In this document: positions 1 to 11,400 of the stretch, one piece after another | Layout of the letters: every line of letters begins with the position of its first letter | Position numbering within the stretch: the first letter of the stretch is position 1 | NCBI GenBank assembly: GCA_948099385.1 | Contig: CANUEZ040000210.1 | Coordinates: 1,371,501 to 1,435,500 of the forward strand | Source of the DNA: Fasciola hepatica | Lineage: Eukaryota > Platyhelminthes > Trematoda > Plagiorchiida > Fasciolidae | Direction: 5' to 3' | DNA: 64,000 bases | The notes under the pieces: generated by a model | What the model was told of the DNA's origin: nothing | The model's database searches: none | The model's input: only the letters and a program-made list of their open reading frames with translations | Position numbers and translations under genes: made by a program

Positions 1-2490
1 TCGATCACTGGCAGCAGTGTTGATACGGAGGTTTTCGTTCTTTAAATACAGTCAAGTATACAAAAGCCATTGAAAGTTTTCTAAACCATCAACACAAATT
101 GGTTCAAGTCATTGGGAGTTAAATAGTTGATAGAAAGTAAGGTAGATGTAAGGTCCTAATTATGGTCGGTGTTTTCAACCTACTATTAAATTCGTGTAAT
201 GCTAATTCAAAAATAGAAATCAAGAAACAATTAATTTCAGGGACCGACTGGGGAACAAAATTTGCATATCGCTTACCAGACAAAACAAGTTAGCACATCG
301 AACAAGACAACATTTACAGTAATTTATATTGGGTACTCTTATGGATGGGGTTCGTTTTCCTTCTAGCGAACAAGCAAGTTAAGGGAATCGAATCACACAT
401 GTGGAGCCAATACAAATTTGTTGTTTAAGTCTTACTGAATGTTGGTAGTGTATGTGGGTATACGGAAAAGTTCCTCCGTAGCACGCGACGGGCTTCGCGG
501 TTATGGCCTCTCGTCCAGGAGTACGTTTACCTGATGGGCGGCAACCACCGCGGAACCAATCGTGTGCAACTGATAAGCTTCACCCATCGATCTATAGATA
601 CCACACACATTCAACATTTCAACTGGCAACCGCAGTCTTGTCTTTCTCGCGGTTTCCTGAGACTAACCCACAAAAGCTATCAATGGCTCACGACTGTGCT
701 TCCCTATTGAACTGTTCTATGAGGAGCATCCACCGGCACTCTTGATGCACAAATTAGGGAATTGTAATCAAGGCCTTGATTCGAGTAGTTCTACAGCATA
801 CAGTAACTGACCAGTCGAAATTAGGCTGCTAGTCAGTATACATCGGAACTCCGTCCCTTAGATGTTCAGAAACTTGTCTACCGTGAACCAATGTTAGCGT
901 GCAGCGTCCGACGAAGTCAAACAAAGCGTAAAATCACGCTTATCGATCAGTCTTTATTTTTCAGAAAATGGGTGACATGATTAGAAAAGCTCCATTTTTT
1001 GGCAATAGGGCCACCAATTAACTGCAACTGCACAAACAGACTGCAAACTGAATCCGATCAGTTTACTCCTTTTTCACTATAAAATGGTAGGACAATTTTC
1101 CAAGAAGGGAGTCACAACCAATTAAAGGCTGTCAGTTGGGCGGCGCAATGATTCTAACTCGGGACAGAAGGGTTGGAAGCCCCCAATGATAACTGTTCAA
1201 ACGCCGCTGGTTCATCTGACAATCAAAGTTAGAGTGGACCTATTATAGATCATGCACTTCAGCAAAATGAAGATGCTCCAGGCTGACTGATATGTCCACT
1301 TCAGACTGCATCATTCATTTTGACCTTGTGATCAAAAACTTTTTATCTTTAATCCATACGGCCAGCTAACATTGGTTACATAGCTCATGAAGTGAATTTT
1401 AATTAGAGGTCACGGTTCACATTCGTTTGCTATCACTCAGTTTTAAATGTTTAGTACACTGTAATTATAGCCTAGGAAGCCCAAACTTGACTGCCCCAAT
1501 TGTCCTCAACTGTGGAAGTTCAATTTGTCTATTGACCAGCTAAAGTAGACTACGCATAAAGAACGCGATGGTCGGTTCGGTAAAATGCTTCAATAAAACA
1601 TTCATTTGGTTTGTATGATAGCCGGTACATAAAGGATATGACTATTTCGAATATGTTACTTTCTGCGCAATCGTGCCATCAAATCAAACCAGTACTGTGG
1701 TTACAAATCTAGAATCGTTGTTGAAACACAACCCCGTGGTAGAGTTAAGCGTGCTGATAAGCATGTTGAAGCATATTGAAAACGAACTATTCAGATAATA
1801 TTTGATTGAACAATGAATCACTTATCAGACTAACTATTGCACTTTTTGCTATGTGAACTTATGTGGTGTACTGCGTACTGGCTTTTACTGATAGTATAGT
1901 CGGGAGGAATGATTTACACCGGAACATTACAAACATTTTGTGAGTATCAATCATTTTAAATATGATATCATGGGTACTCCAATCAACCGGTTTAGTGTGC
2001 CATGGAAAGAAGAAATCTGTCACTGAATCACAACTACGAAACTGATTTGGTTCTTCAGAACTTTAAACAAAAATAAATCATAGATTGCGGTAAGTATACT
2101 GACTGCTTCGCGTCTAAACTACCCCGGTTTCATAAAGTGTATTACCACCTGTAACCATTTTATCAAGTTACTTCATTCACTTGTGATTGAGGCAGTCTGC
2201 ACCCAACAGAACAGAATTGCTTTTCCTCAAGAAAAATGCCACAAACAGCTACCAAAAGTACCATTTTTTCTCTGGTACAGTCCAGCTGAGTCAGATAAAA
2301 TGAGACCGAGTTAGGTTTGATGGTCGGTTCGTTTTCATCAGAACATTTTTAACCGTTTAATCAAAAGGAACTCTTCATCAACCCGACAATGTCTTTGGGT
2401 CCTTTCAGGTTATTGAATTGCCAAGGTCCCCTAAATAGTAACAATATGTGGCACGAATTCTTAATTTTATTATTCGACTTCAAAATGCGT
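1..2490. other. Non-coding, presumed PDE4 intron
   Basis: Apart from the diverged hammerhead-like copy at 525-567 I see no supported feature. The next PDE4 catalytic exon was searched for here on the minus strand and not found. Confidence 0.6.
525..567 (+). repeat. Diverged solo copy of the hammerhead-bearing repeat
   Basis: The stretch reads GTTTAC, CTGATGG, GCGGCAACCACCGC (stem II intact), GGAA, CCAATC, GTGTGC. It is aligned base by base with the copies at 2535 and 3293. The last core A is G and GAAA has become GGAA, but this copy alone has ATC at the expected cleavage site. It supports the idea that the ancestor satisfied the cleavage-site rule. Confidence 0.5.
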
Positions 2491-2534
2491 AGTATGGCAT
2501 TGTACGTGGATGACAGGACAAAACTCCCCCGGAA

Positions 2535-2578
2535 ACACACCAGTGGTTTCGCGGAATTTTGCCGCTCATCAGGTATGC
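2535..2578 (-). ncRNA. Hammerhead ribozyme-like motif, copy 1
   Basis: On the minus strand the order is GCATAC, CTGATGA, a perfect 4-bp stem (GCGG...CCGC, 7-nt loop), GAAA, six bases, then GTGTGT, which pairs with GCATAC. CTGATGA and GAAA around a paired stem II are the conserved core of hammerhead ribozymes, and GCATAC/GTGTGT forms stem I. Stem III is reduced to CCACTG, as in minimal type I hammerheads of satellite DNAs. The base at the expected cleavage site is G, which should block or slow cleavage in this copy. Confidence 0.6.
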
Positions 2579-3292
2579 GTACACGGTACTCTTCCGTTCC
2601 ATCATCCCTTGCACTTGAGCACTCCACAGTTGATTTACAGCTGTAATCTCATCTGAATCGTATGCAGCCCGCATCGATGGAGAGTCCATTTTGAGAATCA
2701 CACGGTGTTTCTTCCATTGTTAGTTTGTCGGTGAACACGACTAACCTTCAGAACGGGGACACATGATCTCAATTACGAAGTTTCGAATTGAGTAGTATGG
2801 CATTATATCCGGATGATACGACGAAATTTCGCGATGTTACCGGGCGAATTACCCACATAAGTGTCACAGTGTGTTTCCCAAAATGGACTCCTCTTTTTGT
2901 TCCCTGTGAAATTTTTACACAACGGTTTTGCGTTGCAGTTGAGTATGATTTTATATAACGCTTCGTGTGGTTGTCAGTGATACTGTAACCTCATCTGAAT
3001 CATGAGACGTTTGCATGGACAGAGTTCATTTCTGATTCGCCAGATGCTTCTTTGAAATTTATTTCTGTGTTCAGTCAATACATTCCTTCAGAATGAGGAC
3101 ATGAGGTTCCAAGTTTCACCTTATGTATGAGTATTGCAGCATTGCATCTGGATGATAGGACACAATTCCCCGGAAACACGCTACAATCGTGCGGGTTTTG
3201 CCACCTATCAGGTATGCGTACCCGTTACTGTCCTGCCCAGTCATCCCCGTACTTGAGCACTGTCCAGTTGGTTTTTCAATATAATATTATTT

Positions 3293-3335
3293 GCATACCT
3301 GATGAGCGGCAACAGTCGCGAAACCGACGGTATGC
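3293..3335 (+). ncRNA. Hammerhead ribozyme-like motif, copy 2 (inverted unit)
   Basis: On the plus strand it reads GCATAC, CTGATGA, GCGGCAACAGTCGC (short stem II), GAAA, CCGACG, GTATGC. The two outer hexamers are perfect complements, giving a clean 6-bp stem I. Core strands CTGATGA and GAAA are intact. The six bases replacing stem III end ACG, so the U-H rule for the cleavage site is not met if stem I is formed as drawn. A shifted fold with GTA as the site is also possible. Confidence 0.6.
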
Positions 3336-3380
3336 TTTCGGGCAAATTTTGTTCTTTCATCCAGATGCTAAACTATAGTG

Positions 3381-4042
3381 CTTACATCAAAAATCCCGGT
3401 GACAGTTTCCTTGCACGGCTGAGATACTTGTGTGGATAAAATACCAAACTGAGTTGCGTGCCAATTATCCGAAATCAGACACGAAACGGTTACCACGTTT
3501 TTGATAGTGCAGTGTTTCCTGTTCAGCCTCTATCATCTTGTTTTTATCTTTCTTTTCGCTGACTTCAAGAACCATCTTCGATTTTTCTCCCTCAAGTGAT
3601 TTTTTTCTCACTAACGGACGACGAAACACTAACCATCTTCTAAATAAATCAAAGCTGGCGTAAGTTCTGTCAAGTTCTTGCCAAATGAAATGTTTCAACT
3701 GTCGTACCGGTGCTTTTTAGTCAGACGAACGGAATAGACACAACCCATGTTATAATGGGGCCGAGGGCATTAGGATCTGTAGTTCTAAAGAAAAAAGGGG
3801 GATTTTCACTTGGACCCATGCTCGGCCAGTTAATTTTGTATGATGATCTCGGAAGTTCAGATATGCAACACTACCAGGCGGTTTGTTTGATGTACACTGT
3901 TACGCATAATAATTGCTTTCCTTCCATCCAAGATCGACAGATATTGTTCTCCAACAATCCACTGTTTACATGTAACCAGAAGCTAAACCTAACGTGATTT
4001 TTTCAGTGGGGATGTGGAACGCCCGATCATAACATGACTTAC
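3381..4042. other. Presumed PDE4 intron
   Basis: No supported feature. The minus-strand open frame at 3465-3698 is Lys/Glu-rich but lacks splice sites or family resemblance. Confidence 0.6.
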
Positions 4043-4142
4043 TAGAATTAATCAGATATTGATTGGTCAAACCTGGGTGATCCACGTCATGCACGGCACA
4101 GGCGAACAGCACCGCCAGAACCTCAAGGTCGGTGAATACGGA
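4043..4142 (-). CDS. PDE4: PDE4 catalytic domain exon 3 (HDxDH signature)
   Basis: This 100-nt exon lies between a TTTCAG acceptor at 4143-4148 and a GTAAGT donor below 4043. It starts in phase 0 and ends in phase 1. It encodes [20 protein letters not shown], then [26 protein letters not shown] satisfies the class I cyclic-nucleotide phosphodiesterase signature, in which the His and Asp of HD bind the catalytic metals. The next family exon (SELALMYND, ENHHLAV) is not recognisable in 1-4042, so the next intron must run off the left edge. The third metal-ligand Asp, the Gln that binds the nucleotide and the C-terminus are therefore not in this window. Confidence 0.95.
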
Positions 4143-4563
4143 CTGAAATGTAGAAATCAGTGTACAGGAAAAATTATTTTCATGATACGTTGCTACTCTG
4201 CTCGGCACTGGTTTACGTATTCCAGAATTCCCACTTTGTGGAGTTGAAAAATGGGTTTTTTGCTTCATTTAGATCAGTGCTGTTTTCAGAACTTATAAGA
4301 TGAAGTTATTTTTTTAATTATCGGTTCAGTAATAATGCTATCTTACAAAAAATCAAAATGAGATCAACTTACGTTCATAGTGCGTAATTTTCTGGGTGGA
4401 TCTAGTTTAGAACTCAGACAAACCAATCACACAGAACGTATGTTAATGTTTTGACGATCAAAGGTGAGAAAAACTCACTTATCAGATATCGTTCTTTGGC
4501 CTATTCAAAACATCAATAGAGACAGAACAGTCAGTGAAGTGAACTGTCCTTTATGCATCTCAG

Positions 4564-4658
4564 GATCTAAACAGTCACGTCCAGAGAATCGCCCCGATGG
4601 ATGTTGATGAAAATAAGCCTCAGGCAAAACGAGCTTTGTCGTCATTTATGAGACCTTG
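4564..4658 (+). CDS. Isolated plus-strand exon-like segment
   Basis: A pyrimidine-rich acceptor ending TCTCAG leads into an open stretch reading DLNSHVQRIAPMDVDENKPQ, then AKRALSSFMRPW, followed by a possible GTTAAG donor. The composition looks protein-like, but the piece stands alone. It lies in a PDE4 intron on the opposite strand. The open frame past the donor becomes hydrophobic and A+T-rich, as expected of intron. No family recognised. Confidence 0.25.
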
Positions 4659-5361
4659 GTTAAGATATACTGATTGGAAAAAAGTGTTCCATTTTGTTAT
4701 TTTTTCTACTGTTCATCTGGTATTAACTGTCGATGAAATCAGTTTAACCATTAAAATGTGGAAGCTTTTGGTTTTATCTTGTTATCAAACTGTTTTAAAG
4801 AAAATAAGTTTTCCAAACATTTCACAACTTTAAACCAGTTTTAGCATTAAATGTGCAAAAATACTCCACCAGTTAACGGCGTCTGTTTCAGTGTAATTTT
4901 TTGTGTGCAGACTGTTCAGACTTTTGTCATAAATTCCGAAATTTTAATTGTTTGTCTTTGGTACTTTTCATATTCACATTTGAGGTGTACTTTATCCACT
5001 TGGATTATTTCCTCGATATTGTTTTGAAATTCCTGAACTAGTTTGCGCAAACATCAAATTACCCAACCCTTTTAAATGCTTCTAATTAACGATTACCTTG
5101 ATACGTTCTTCGTTCTCTTCAGCTTCAGGGGACTAATCTCCCTCTCAATCGGTTCTCTGTGAGTGGTTCCCTCCAGACATTGGCATTCTTTGTTCATTTA
5201 ACCGGGACTTTGTCTGAAGACGAATTCAATCTGTCTCCTATTTTTTACATACTGAGTTTTTCCAACCCAACCTTGTTATAAAAGTCCAAAGATTTTCTAG
5301 TTCATTACTTATCGTGTCTATCTATTGTACTGCCTCTTTTTCAAGTGTAACTGACCAAAAG

Positions 5362-5362
<1 letters not shown>

Positions 5363-5404
<42 letters not shown>
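5363..5404. repeat. (TA)n microsatellite
   Basis: About 21 uninterrupted TA dinucleotides. It creates the run of alternating Ile-Tyr in the minus-strand open frame at 5318-5716. Confidence 0.98.
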
Positions 5405-5409
<5 letters not shown>

Positions 5410-5720
5410 GGGTAGCTGCGATATGATATGTAGCCTTATAAAGCAGTGGAGGAAGGAAACACTCGTTAAGCCCACCGAAATGGTAACGGTTGCACGAGGT
5501 AACATTTTTGCACAGTTCTGGCTTCATTCTTCGAACTGCTTTGGATTCGGCCGTCATGACCAACCGCCGACGTAATTCTTTGGTATATCTGTTAAGCTGC
5601 GCAAGTTCAATTTTAGTGCAATGCACAGGCGATACATAATTTGGTACCAACACTTCACTCATTGCTGAAATAATCAAAAGTTCAATAGAACTGATCTTTC
5701 CTAGGTGGTAACTCACCGAT
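5404..5720. repeat. Possible dispersed repeat, related to 6390-6540
   Basis: About 140 bp next to the TA tract resemble 6390-6540 in the same orientation: a GTxGCTGxGATAT start, AAxGAAAC, GCCCACC, TTGCxCGAGGT and ATTxTGCAxxxTTxGG follow in order. The minus-strand open frame here (MSEVLVPNYVSPVHC...) begins after a TTTCAG and looks protein-like. It could be an exon or repeat-derived; I cannot decide. Confidence 0.35.
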
Positions 5721-7396
5721 ACCTAACTGGGATTTAGATGCCACAAGAAGGACTGTGCATCTCAAACGCAGGCCATTCGAATATCAAGCCACTACGCCTG
5801 CTTACGACTTGATTCTCGTGGGTACTACATATTGTAGTGTGAAAACGCACCACCTGTTGTTCTTGTTGGAGATAAAGTGGCTTTGAGAGTACTTCCATTC
5901 AAGTTCGACGGTAAATTAGGCGTTGGTATAGGGTGTTAAGCCATTCTTATTAGTGTTTATTGATTTTGTGATGCTAGAGAAGCTGTATCTCGTAGTTCAA
6001 ATTAACGAAGAAGTTTTGATGATTTAGTGAATTAAAGCTCAAATAGCATCAAATATGTGGTGTGTACAATCTAATAAATAAACCGGTGTGTATTTTATTG
6101 TGCAAAAATTCGCCAAAAGCACAGATTGTACCATTCATCACGCAGAATAAAATTCTTGGATGTAACTGAACGTGTGAAATATATTCGGCTTGATATAGGT
6201 CAAGAACAAGGCACGATGCGACATAAAATAACACATGGCTCGAAAACCTGTATCCAGGACACTATCGATACTGGTCGATGGCGACTAGTTCTACGTCAGA
6301 AACATGAAATACTAACTCCCGTCTGAGGCTATCATTTAGAAGTATCATTAAGGAGCAGTCGATCGTCGGCTGAGTTGATTGTTACGTCAGTGTGATATAA
6401 TAGTGGCTGGGTGCGATATCGTGTACTTCGATGCCGACAAAAAAGAAACCCACGGAGGAACAGTTCAGAATGCCCACCCTCTCAGCTTGCGAGGTTTATA
6501 ATTCTGCAATGCTTGGTTCGGTAGTTGGGCTCCGCATCCGATATTTTATAATGGAGTTAGACGAAACATGCGTGGGTGATGAGTTTGAGTGATAGATCTT
6601 TGTTTTCCGTCATTGTATCACAAATTCAACCAAGTAATAAAACCCTTTGTTACTTGCGGTTGAATTCCGAATTGCTGATGGTAGATGTGGTAATTCTTTC
6701 TGCTTTTATCGGACAAGCAAAATTAATTATGCTAACCTTACCTGGAGTAAATCGTAGCACGGAGAGTTCACTTATAGATGACTTGATGTAATTCGTCGGA
6801 TGAAAAAGTGGTATGTAGTTAAATAGATAGAAATCAACAGGACTCTGTGGCAAACTGATCTCGACTGAGTGAAAAAAGTTATTTCAAAGGAAGGAGAAAC
6901 CGAATTATGGTGCATTTTCACAAATATTAGATCGACTTTCTTGGTAGTATAGTTGATTTGTTTATTGAAATGTTCGATGGGCATTTGGAACGCTGGGCTC
7001 AACAGAAAAATTCCTCCAAGAACGGTATAGCTGATGACTCCCAACAAGAATGAAGTGGCCCATCATTGTAGCATCTGTGGATTTCCAGTTCGGAATTGAA
7101 CGTTGGAGCAGTATGAAAACATACTCCTATAGTCATTATTATGCTAAGAAATACGTCTTTCTCTATGGTACAGAAATCTTCAGAAAGAAAACAAGAGCTA
7201 TCATGCGCTCACTTTAGATTTTCAGGAAGGAAAGAAGTTCTGATTCCTTAAAAACGTTTGGTGTGAGTTGACAACTACACATATTGAAAAGCAACCTGCA
7301 TGGTATCAGCATACAGAACATCATCAATACATGTTGTCCTGTAGGGGATATTCATATTCATCAATTAATCACATGGTTTTCCGGATCATTATCACA

Positions 7397-7545
7397 CCTG
7401 ACCTACTGGGACCTTATGTGGTTCTTCGCCACTCCAAATCTCAGGGTCTGGTTGCCGGTTATTCCAAATAGTGTAGTGGGCCTTTGTGGCTGTGGGGTGA
7501 TTGCTCCCTTCACTGCACTTATGCGCAAGCTTGTAATAAAGGAAT
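7397..7545 (+). repeat. Body of a SINE-like repeat, copy 1
   Basis: This segment matches the reverse complement of 14830-15007. Shared blocks include CACACCTGAC, ACTGGGACCTTATGTG or its variant, CACTCCAA-TCTCA, GTCTGGTTG, GGGGT-TTTCTCC and TGCGCAAGCTTGTA. Identity is roughly 70-75 percent by eye. The overlapping open frames on the two copies share GPYV...HSKS only because of this repeat. A separate tRNA-like sequence lies about 125 bp downstream in the opposite orientation. Confidence 0.65.
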
Positions 7546-7670
7546 GATATATGAAGCGCAATTCATTTTGTAAAAGCTTCTACCCACAATTGCGAGACTT
7601 TTCGACTGCTTTTCTCAGTTAGTTTATATAAATGTTACAGATTGCAAGATAATCCAAATGTGAAAAGCCG

Positions 7671-7752
7671 TTGACCCTGGCGGGACTCGAACCCACAAAC
7701 AGACGCTCCTCACGTTTTAGTAGCACAGGTACCACACCGGTTGAGCTTCGGG
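7671..7752 (-). repeat. tRNA-like SINE head or tRNA pseudogene
   Basis: On the minus strand AGCTCAACCGGT resembles a tRNA A box, and GGGTTCGAGTCCCGCC, 7680-7695, is a near-perfect B box with a T stem. The spacing fits a tRNA-like fold, but the acceptor ends do not pair well and there is no obvious anticodon stem. A SINE head is more likely than a functional tRNA. Confidence 0.5.
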
Positions 7753-8380
7753 ATCAAAGCAAGGGCTTCAGACGTTTCACATGTGGCTCATACTGCTTAC
7801 CAAACCAAAGTGTGTTACGAAGTTAAAATATGTTGGTATATTTAAGCGATAGACACTTGTTTATTCGAAGGAAAATCCTGTTGTAAGCAATCACAGTACA
7901 AATTCACTGTGGCAGATATCATATGCTAATGTACCTAGGGTGGAGAAACAGTACAATCTATCTACTTATATTTTGTAAATAAAATTCACTATGAGGATAA
8001 AAATATAAGTTTTCTGGTCTTTTTCAATAAAATTCCCGCTAGGCTAAAACAAGACTAAGATAAATTTGGAATACTTGTGATAAAATGAATAACTGACAGC
8101 ATTTTGTTTATCAAGCATTATTTATTGTTAGTTATCACAGTTCTCCGAAGGTTTTCCGGCAATGAGGTTGTACAACGAACAAATTTGTTACCTTTCCAGG
8201 ATTTAGGACGATACTGAGAGTGTGACCATCAGATTCACATGTTTTGCTTGGTAAACAACAGATGGGTAGAGCAACACAGTTTTTTGCCCATTTGGATCGA
8301 TACATCCATTGTGGTTACACTTGTGTTGCCTATGCGGCGATTATCGAATGCTGCTACGTAACTGAGCGAAACATGAATAG

Positions 8381-8405
8381 AATCAAATCAAATCAAATCA
8401 AATCA
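8381..8405. repeat. (AATCA)5 simple repeat
   Basis: Five perfect pentamer copies. Confidence 0.95.
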
Positions 8406-11400
8406 GATCGAATTATGCAAACATCAACAAGCTTCTGGGGGAAAGAGAGAAGAGAAACTTGAGAAAGAATGATAATACGGCCGTCAGTTTCGTGCGCACC
8501 TCAGTCAACTAGTTACGAACAATCCGTGGGATTAATTCGCCTGGCGAAAATCCATATCCAATGCGTGGACTATGTTGGGATTAAAAATGGTTGCATGGGA
8601 GAAATCTGGTTTACTTTTTGGACGTGAACGTCATCCGTCACTCAAGGTGTGGGAGGTCAGTACAATGGTAGTCGAGTAGACTGCCGGTGGGACAAACATT
8701 TTGACCTGTTGTTCCACAAATGTTCCCAAAGATAGGCTCGTCCAGCTTTAATTCACTGTAAGTAACAGCCTTGATCAACTTCATCAACGGGTCATGTGCA
8801 TAAAGAGCATTGTTTTCGTCGATGCATTGCCTGACATTCGACGAGTGCCATGCTATCACACACCGAAATAGTCTCTCTTCCCACTACTGATTGAGTAGGT
8901 AACCATAGTCTGCCTATCGATTACAGCGGATAATTAAGTTTCAGTTGTTCCATGTAAAACGGTTATTAAATGCCTTTACAATCGGTTCAAACATCTGGGG
9001 ATTTTGACTGAAACTGGGTAGTGATGATGAAATTCTTGGCAGTAGTGTCTGCCGGATAAACGGTTTAGGTAGATTTCTCCAGTTGAAAATCAACCGTTAT
9101 GGTTACTTCATCACCTTTTCTTTGCATAATTATGCAGATATCTTCTTCTTGGCTTTTGGTGAGTTTAGCCTGCTTTGTAAGGCTTCACTACTTTCAAAAT
9201 GAACAACTAAAGTGATCAATAAATTCATTAAGCCCCATTGACTAAATTTCCGAACTGTCTGGAAGCTGAAATTTGATGAGCCATGCAAATGCAATAACTT
9301 GAATTGTTCTCCATATGACTAATTTTTCTGAATTGTGCATCTTCAGCTGAGTGTGAGCACACAAAATGAACGTCCATTGCCAGTGTAGCTAAAGTACTTC
9401 TCAGAGATTAGGCAGATGGATCCAGAAGACATACTTTATTAGTTACTTTACGGCTGTTGCACCAGAACTGAATGCGGTTCGTAGCGGTTCAAAGAAAAGA
9501 TGCGCCATGCAATATGTCATATATAAGCGTATGATATTCAGTAACACGGCGTTATCGGAAATGTTGGGGACCAGCTGACGTTTCGTTCAACGTGGGCAAA
9601 CTTGCTTTCAGGAAAATTATCTACGGTAAGCCTAAAAACCGACCGATCAACAGTTTTTGCAACACTGCTGTGTAAGTGAATATCAGATACCCACGCGCCG
9701 CAGATACCCTTATCAATAGGGGTTTCACCAGACCAAAAAACAAGCTCGATTACGAAAGTTCACGTTTGTGAACTACTAGCTCTTGAAATGTTTAATTTTG
9801 TTCTGTTTAGTTTATAAGAGTGACAACCTTACCTGGTATCGGAGGACACCAGAGAAAGGACTATTGGAATGAATTTCATTACAGTTTTTATTAGCTCAGT
9901 TACCATGGAATAGTGGTATTTAAATTCGCAAAAGACAAATTTAAAATCACTCTTTCGAATCCATTTGTCAGAAAAGATTCCTATATGCTTACGGAAAAGG
10001 TAATTTTTGCACAGCGAAGGAAGTGTCAATGGGGATATTTTCCTCTGTTGCATGCTTGGATATGAGGGCTATAACCCATCGCTTCAAAGGCCCACTGCAT
10101 TACTGGGGGTAACCGGAAGCCTAACCCTAAAAATTAGAAAAGCAGAAAACCACATACGATTCCTATGGGTCAGACGTGATAGTGAGCCGAGTGAACTCAA
10201 ATGTGGGTACTATCTGGGATCCTTTAAAATTTCGATACGCATGCTAGGTACAGTCAAGTTCAGTGCTATCAACCATCGATCTCGCACGTCAGTCCTATGG
10301 TTTTGGTTGTTAATTCAAAGCATAAGTGAAACACGAGAAAAAGGAATAGAGCTGTAAAGTGAAGGAGAAACACAAAAAATGTAATACGTGGAAATCACGA
10401 AGGTGAAGAAAGGGCCTCTCTGCAATGCCCCGAACTAACCACCTTGACATACCTTCCAACCAATACGTGCCTCGAAAAACGGAGGCAGGAATGAAGCACT
10501 CATCATTGGTGTTTTGTCGAAGAATATGTTGGAAATTTTGCAAAATCATAAAAATTCACTTCCGCTCGCTCTACTTACTTAAATTCTTTGGAAAATTCCA
10601 TCGCGCTGTGACTACTTAGGCCGTGGCGGAGATGAAACGCACTATCGTTTGTTATTTCAAGTCGGGAGGTCACAAATGCCGCTATCCCCATATCAAGTTG
10701 CATACTCCACTATTGCTCAAAAAACCTTAGATATGGACCAAGAAGCTTGTCCTTATTGATAGTGGAATATTTCTCAGAATCTCGTAGCTCTGATACAGTT
10801 GAACATACAAGAAATGGGACATTGCAACATCCGGTTGATAGCAGATATCAGAATGATCATGGACTGTTTTGAACCCAATGTTATCTTACAAACGATTCAC
10901 AACTATCGAAAGCAGAAGGGTCTAATATTGATGTTTTGGAGAAAATCACAACTTTCCCACCAATTCAAAGTCTCTAATTTCAGTTAGAAAATAGTTTTTC
11001 TCCAAAACACTGAACTATGGAGGAATTCAACATTCTTTTTTTCTAATTTTTTCTTCACCCTTGTAAATTTTCCCATTTCGCTCCCTGAAAGTTTTACCGT
11101 ACTATTTTTCGATTTCAGATTGTCACAACTACGCAGTTTTACAAAGTTGTCTATGAACACTACATAAGCGACCGAGCGGAGAGCGTTCTTGCCTTCTCTA
11201 TCATCCGGTCGGAAATATACGGGCTGCTGTATTTATGTTCATCTTCTCTGTTTCCAGCTAACCGGTGGGCTGGCCTTATGGAATTAGGTGCCCTATTCCT
11301 GTGTTCTTTGTCTAGTCGCGGGTCATATTATTTTACGGGTACGGATCCAAGAGATCCAACAGAGCACTATTTTTTCCCATCAAGGAAACAAATGTATCTT

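Larger units (their letters stand above)
2491..3380 (-). repeat. Tandem array of about 0.3-kb units with hammerhead-like motifs
   Basis: Three units in the same orientation begin with recognisably related sequence at 2491, 2794 and 3130, spacings of 303 and 336 bp. Each starts AGTATxGCA-like on the plus strand and shares the later blocks CATCTGAATC and CCTTCAGAA-GGACA. The third unit is partial and is followed by an inverted partial unit at about 3285-3380. Within the units, sequence on the minus strand (and on the plus strand in the inverted one) carries ACCTGATGAGCGGC and GAAACC, a hammerhead-type layout. The open frames here share the peptide GMRTRY or IPDERQ because of this repetition, and are not genes. 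Confidence 0.75.

Noticed and set aside
1..4042. Search for the remaining PDE4 catalytic exons
   Set aside because: No minus-strand segment resembling SELALMYND, ENHHLAV or later catalytic motifs was found; they are taken to be outside the window.
8638..8859. Minus-strand frame with AHDPLMKLIKAV and Cys residues
   Set aside because: Faint similarity to short stretches near 17.4 and 22.5 kb is too weak to call a family.
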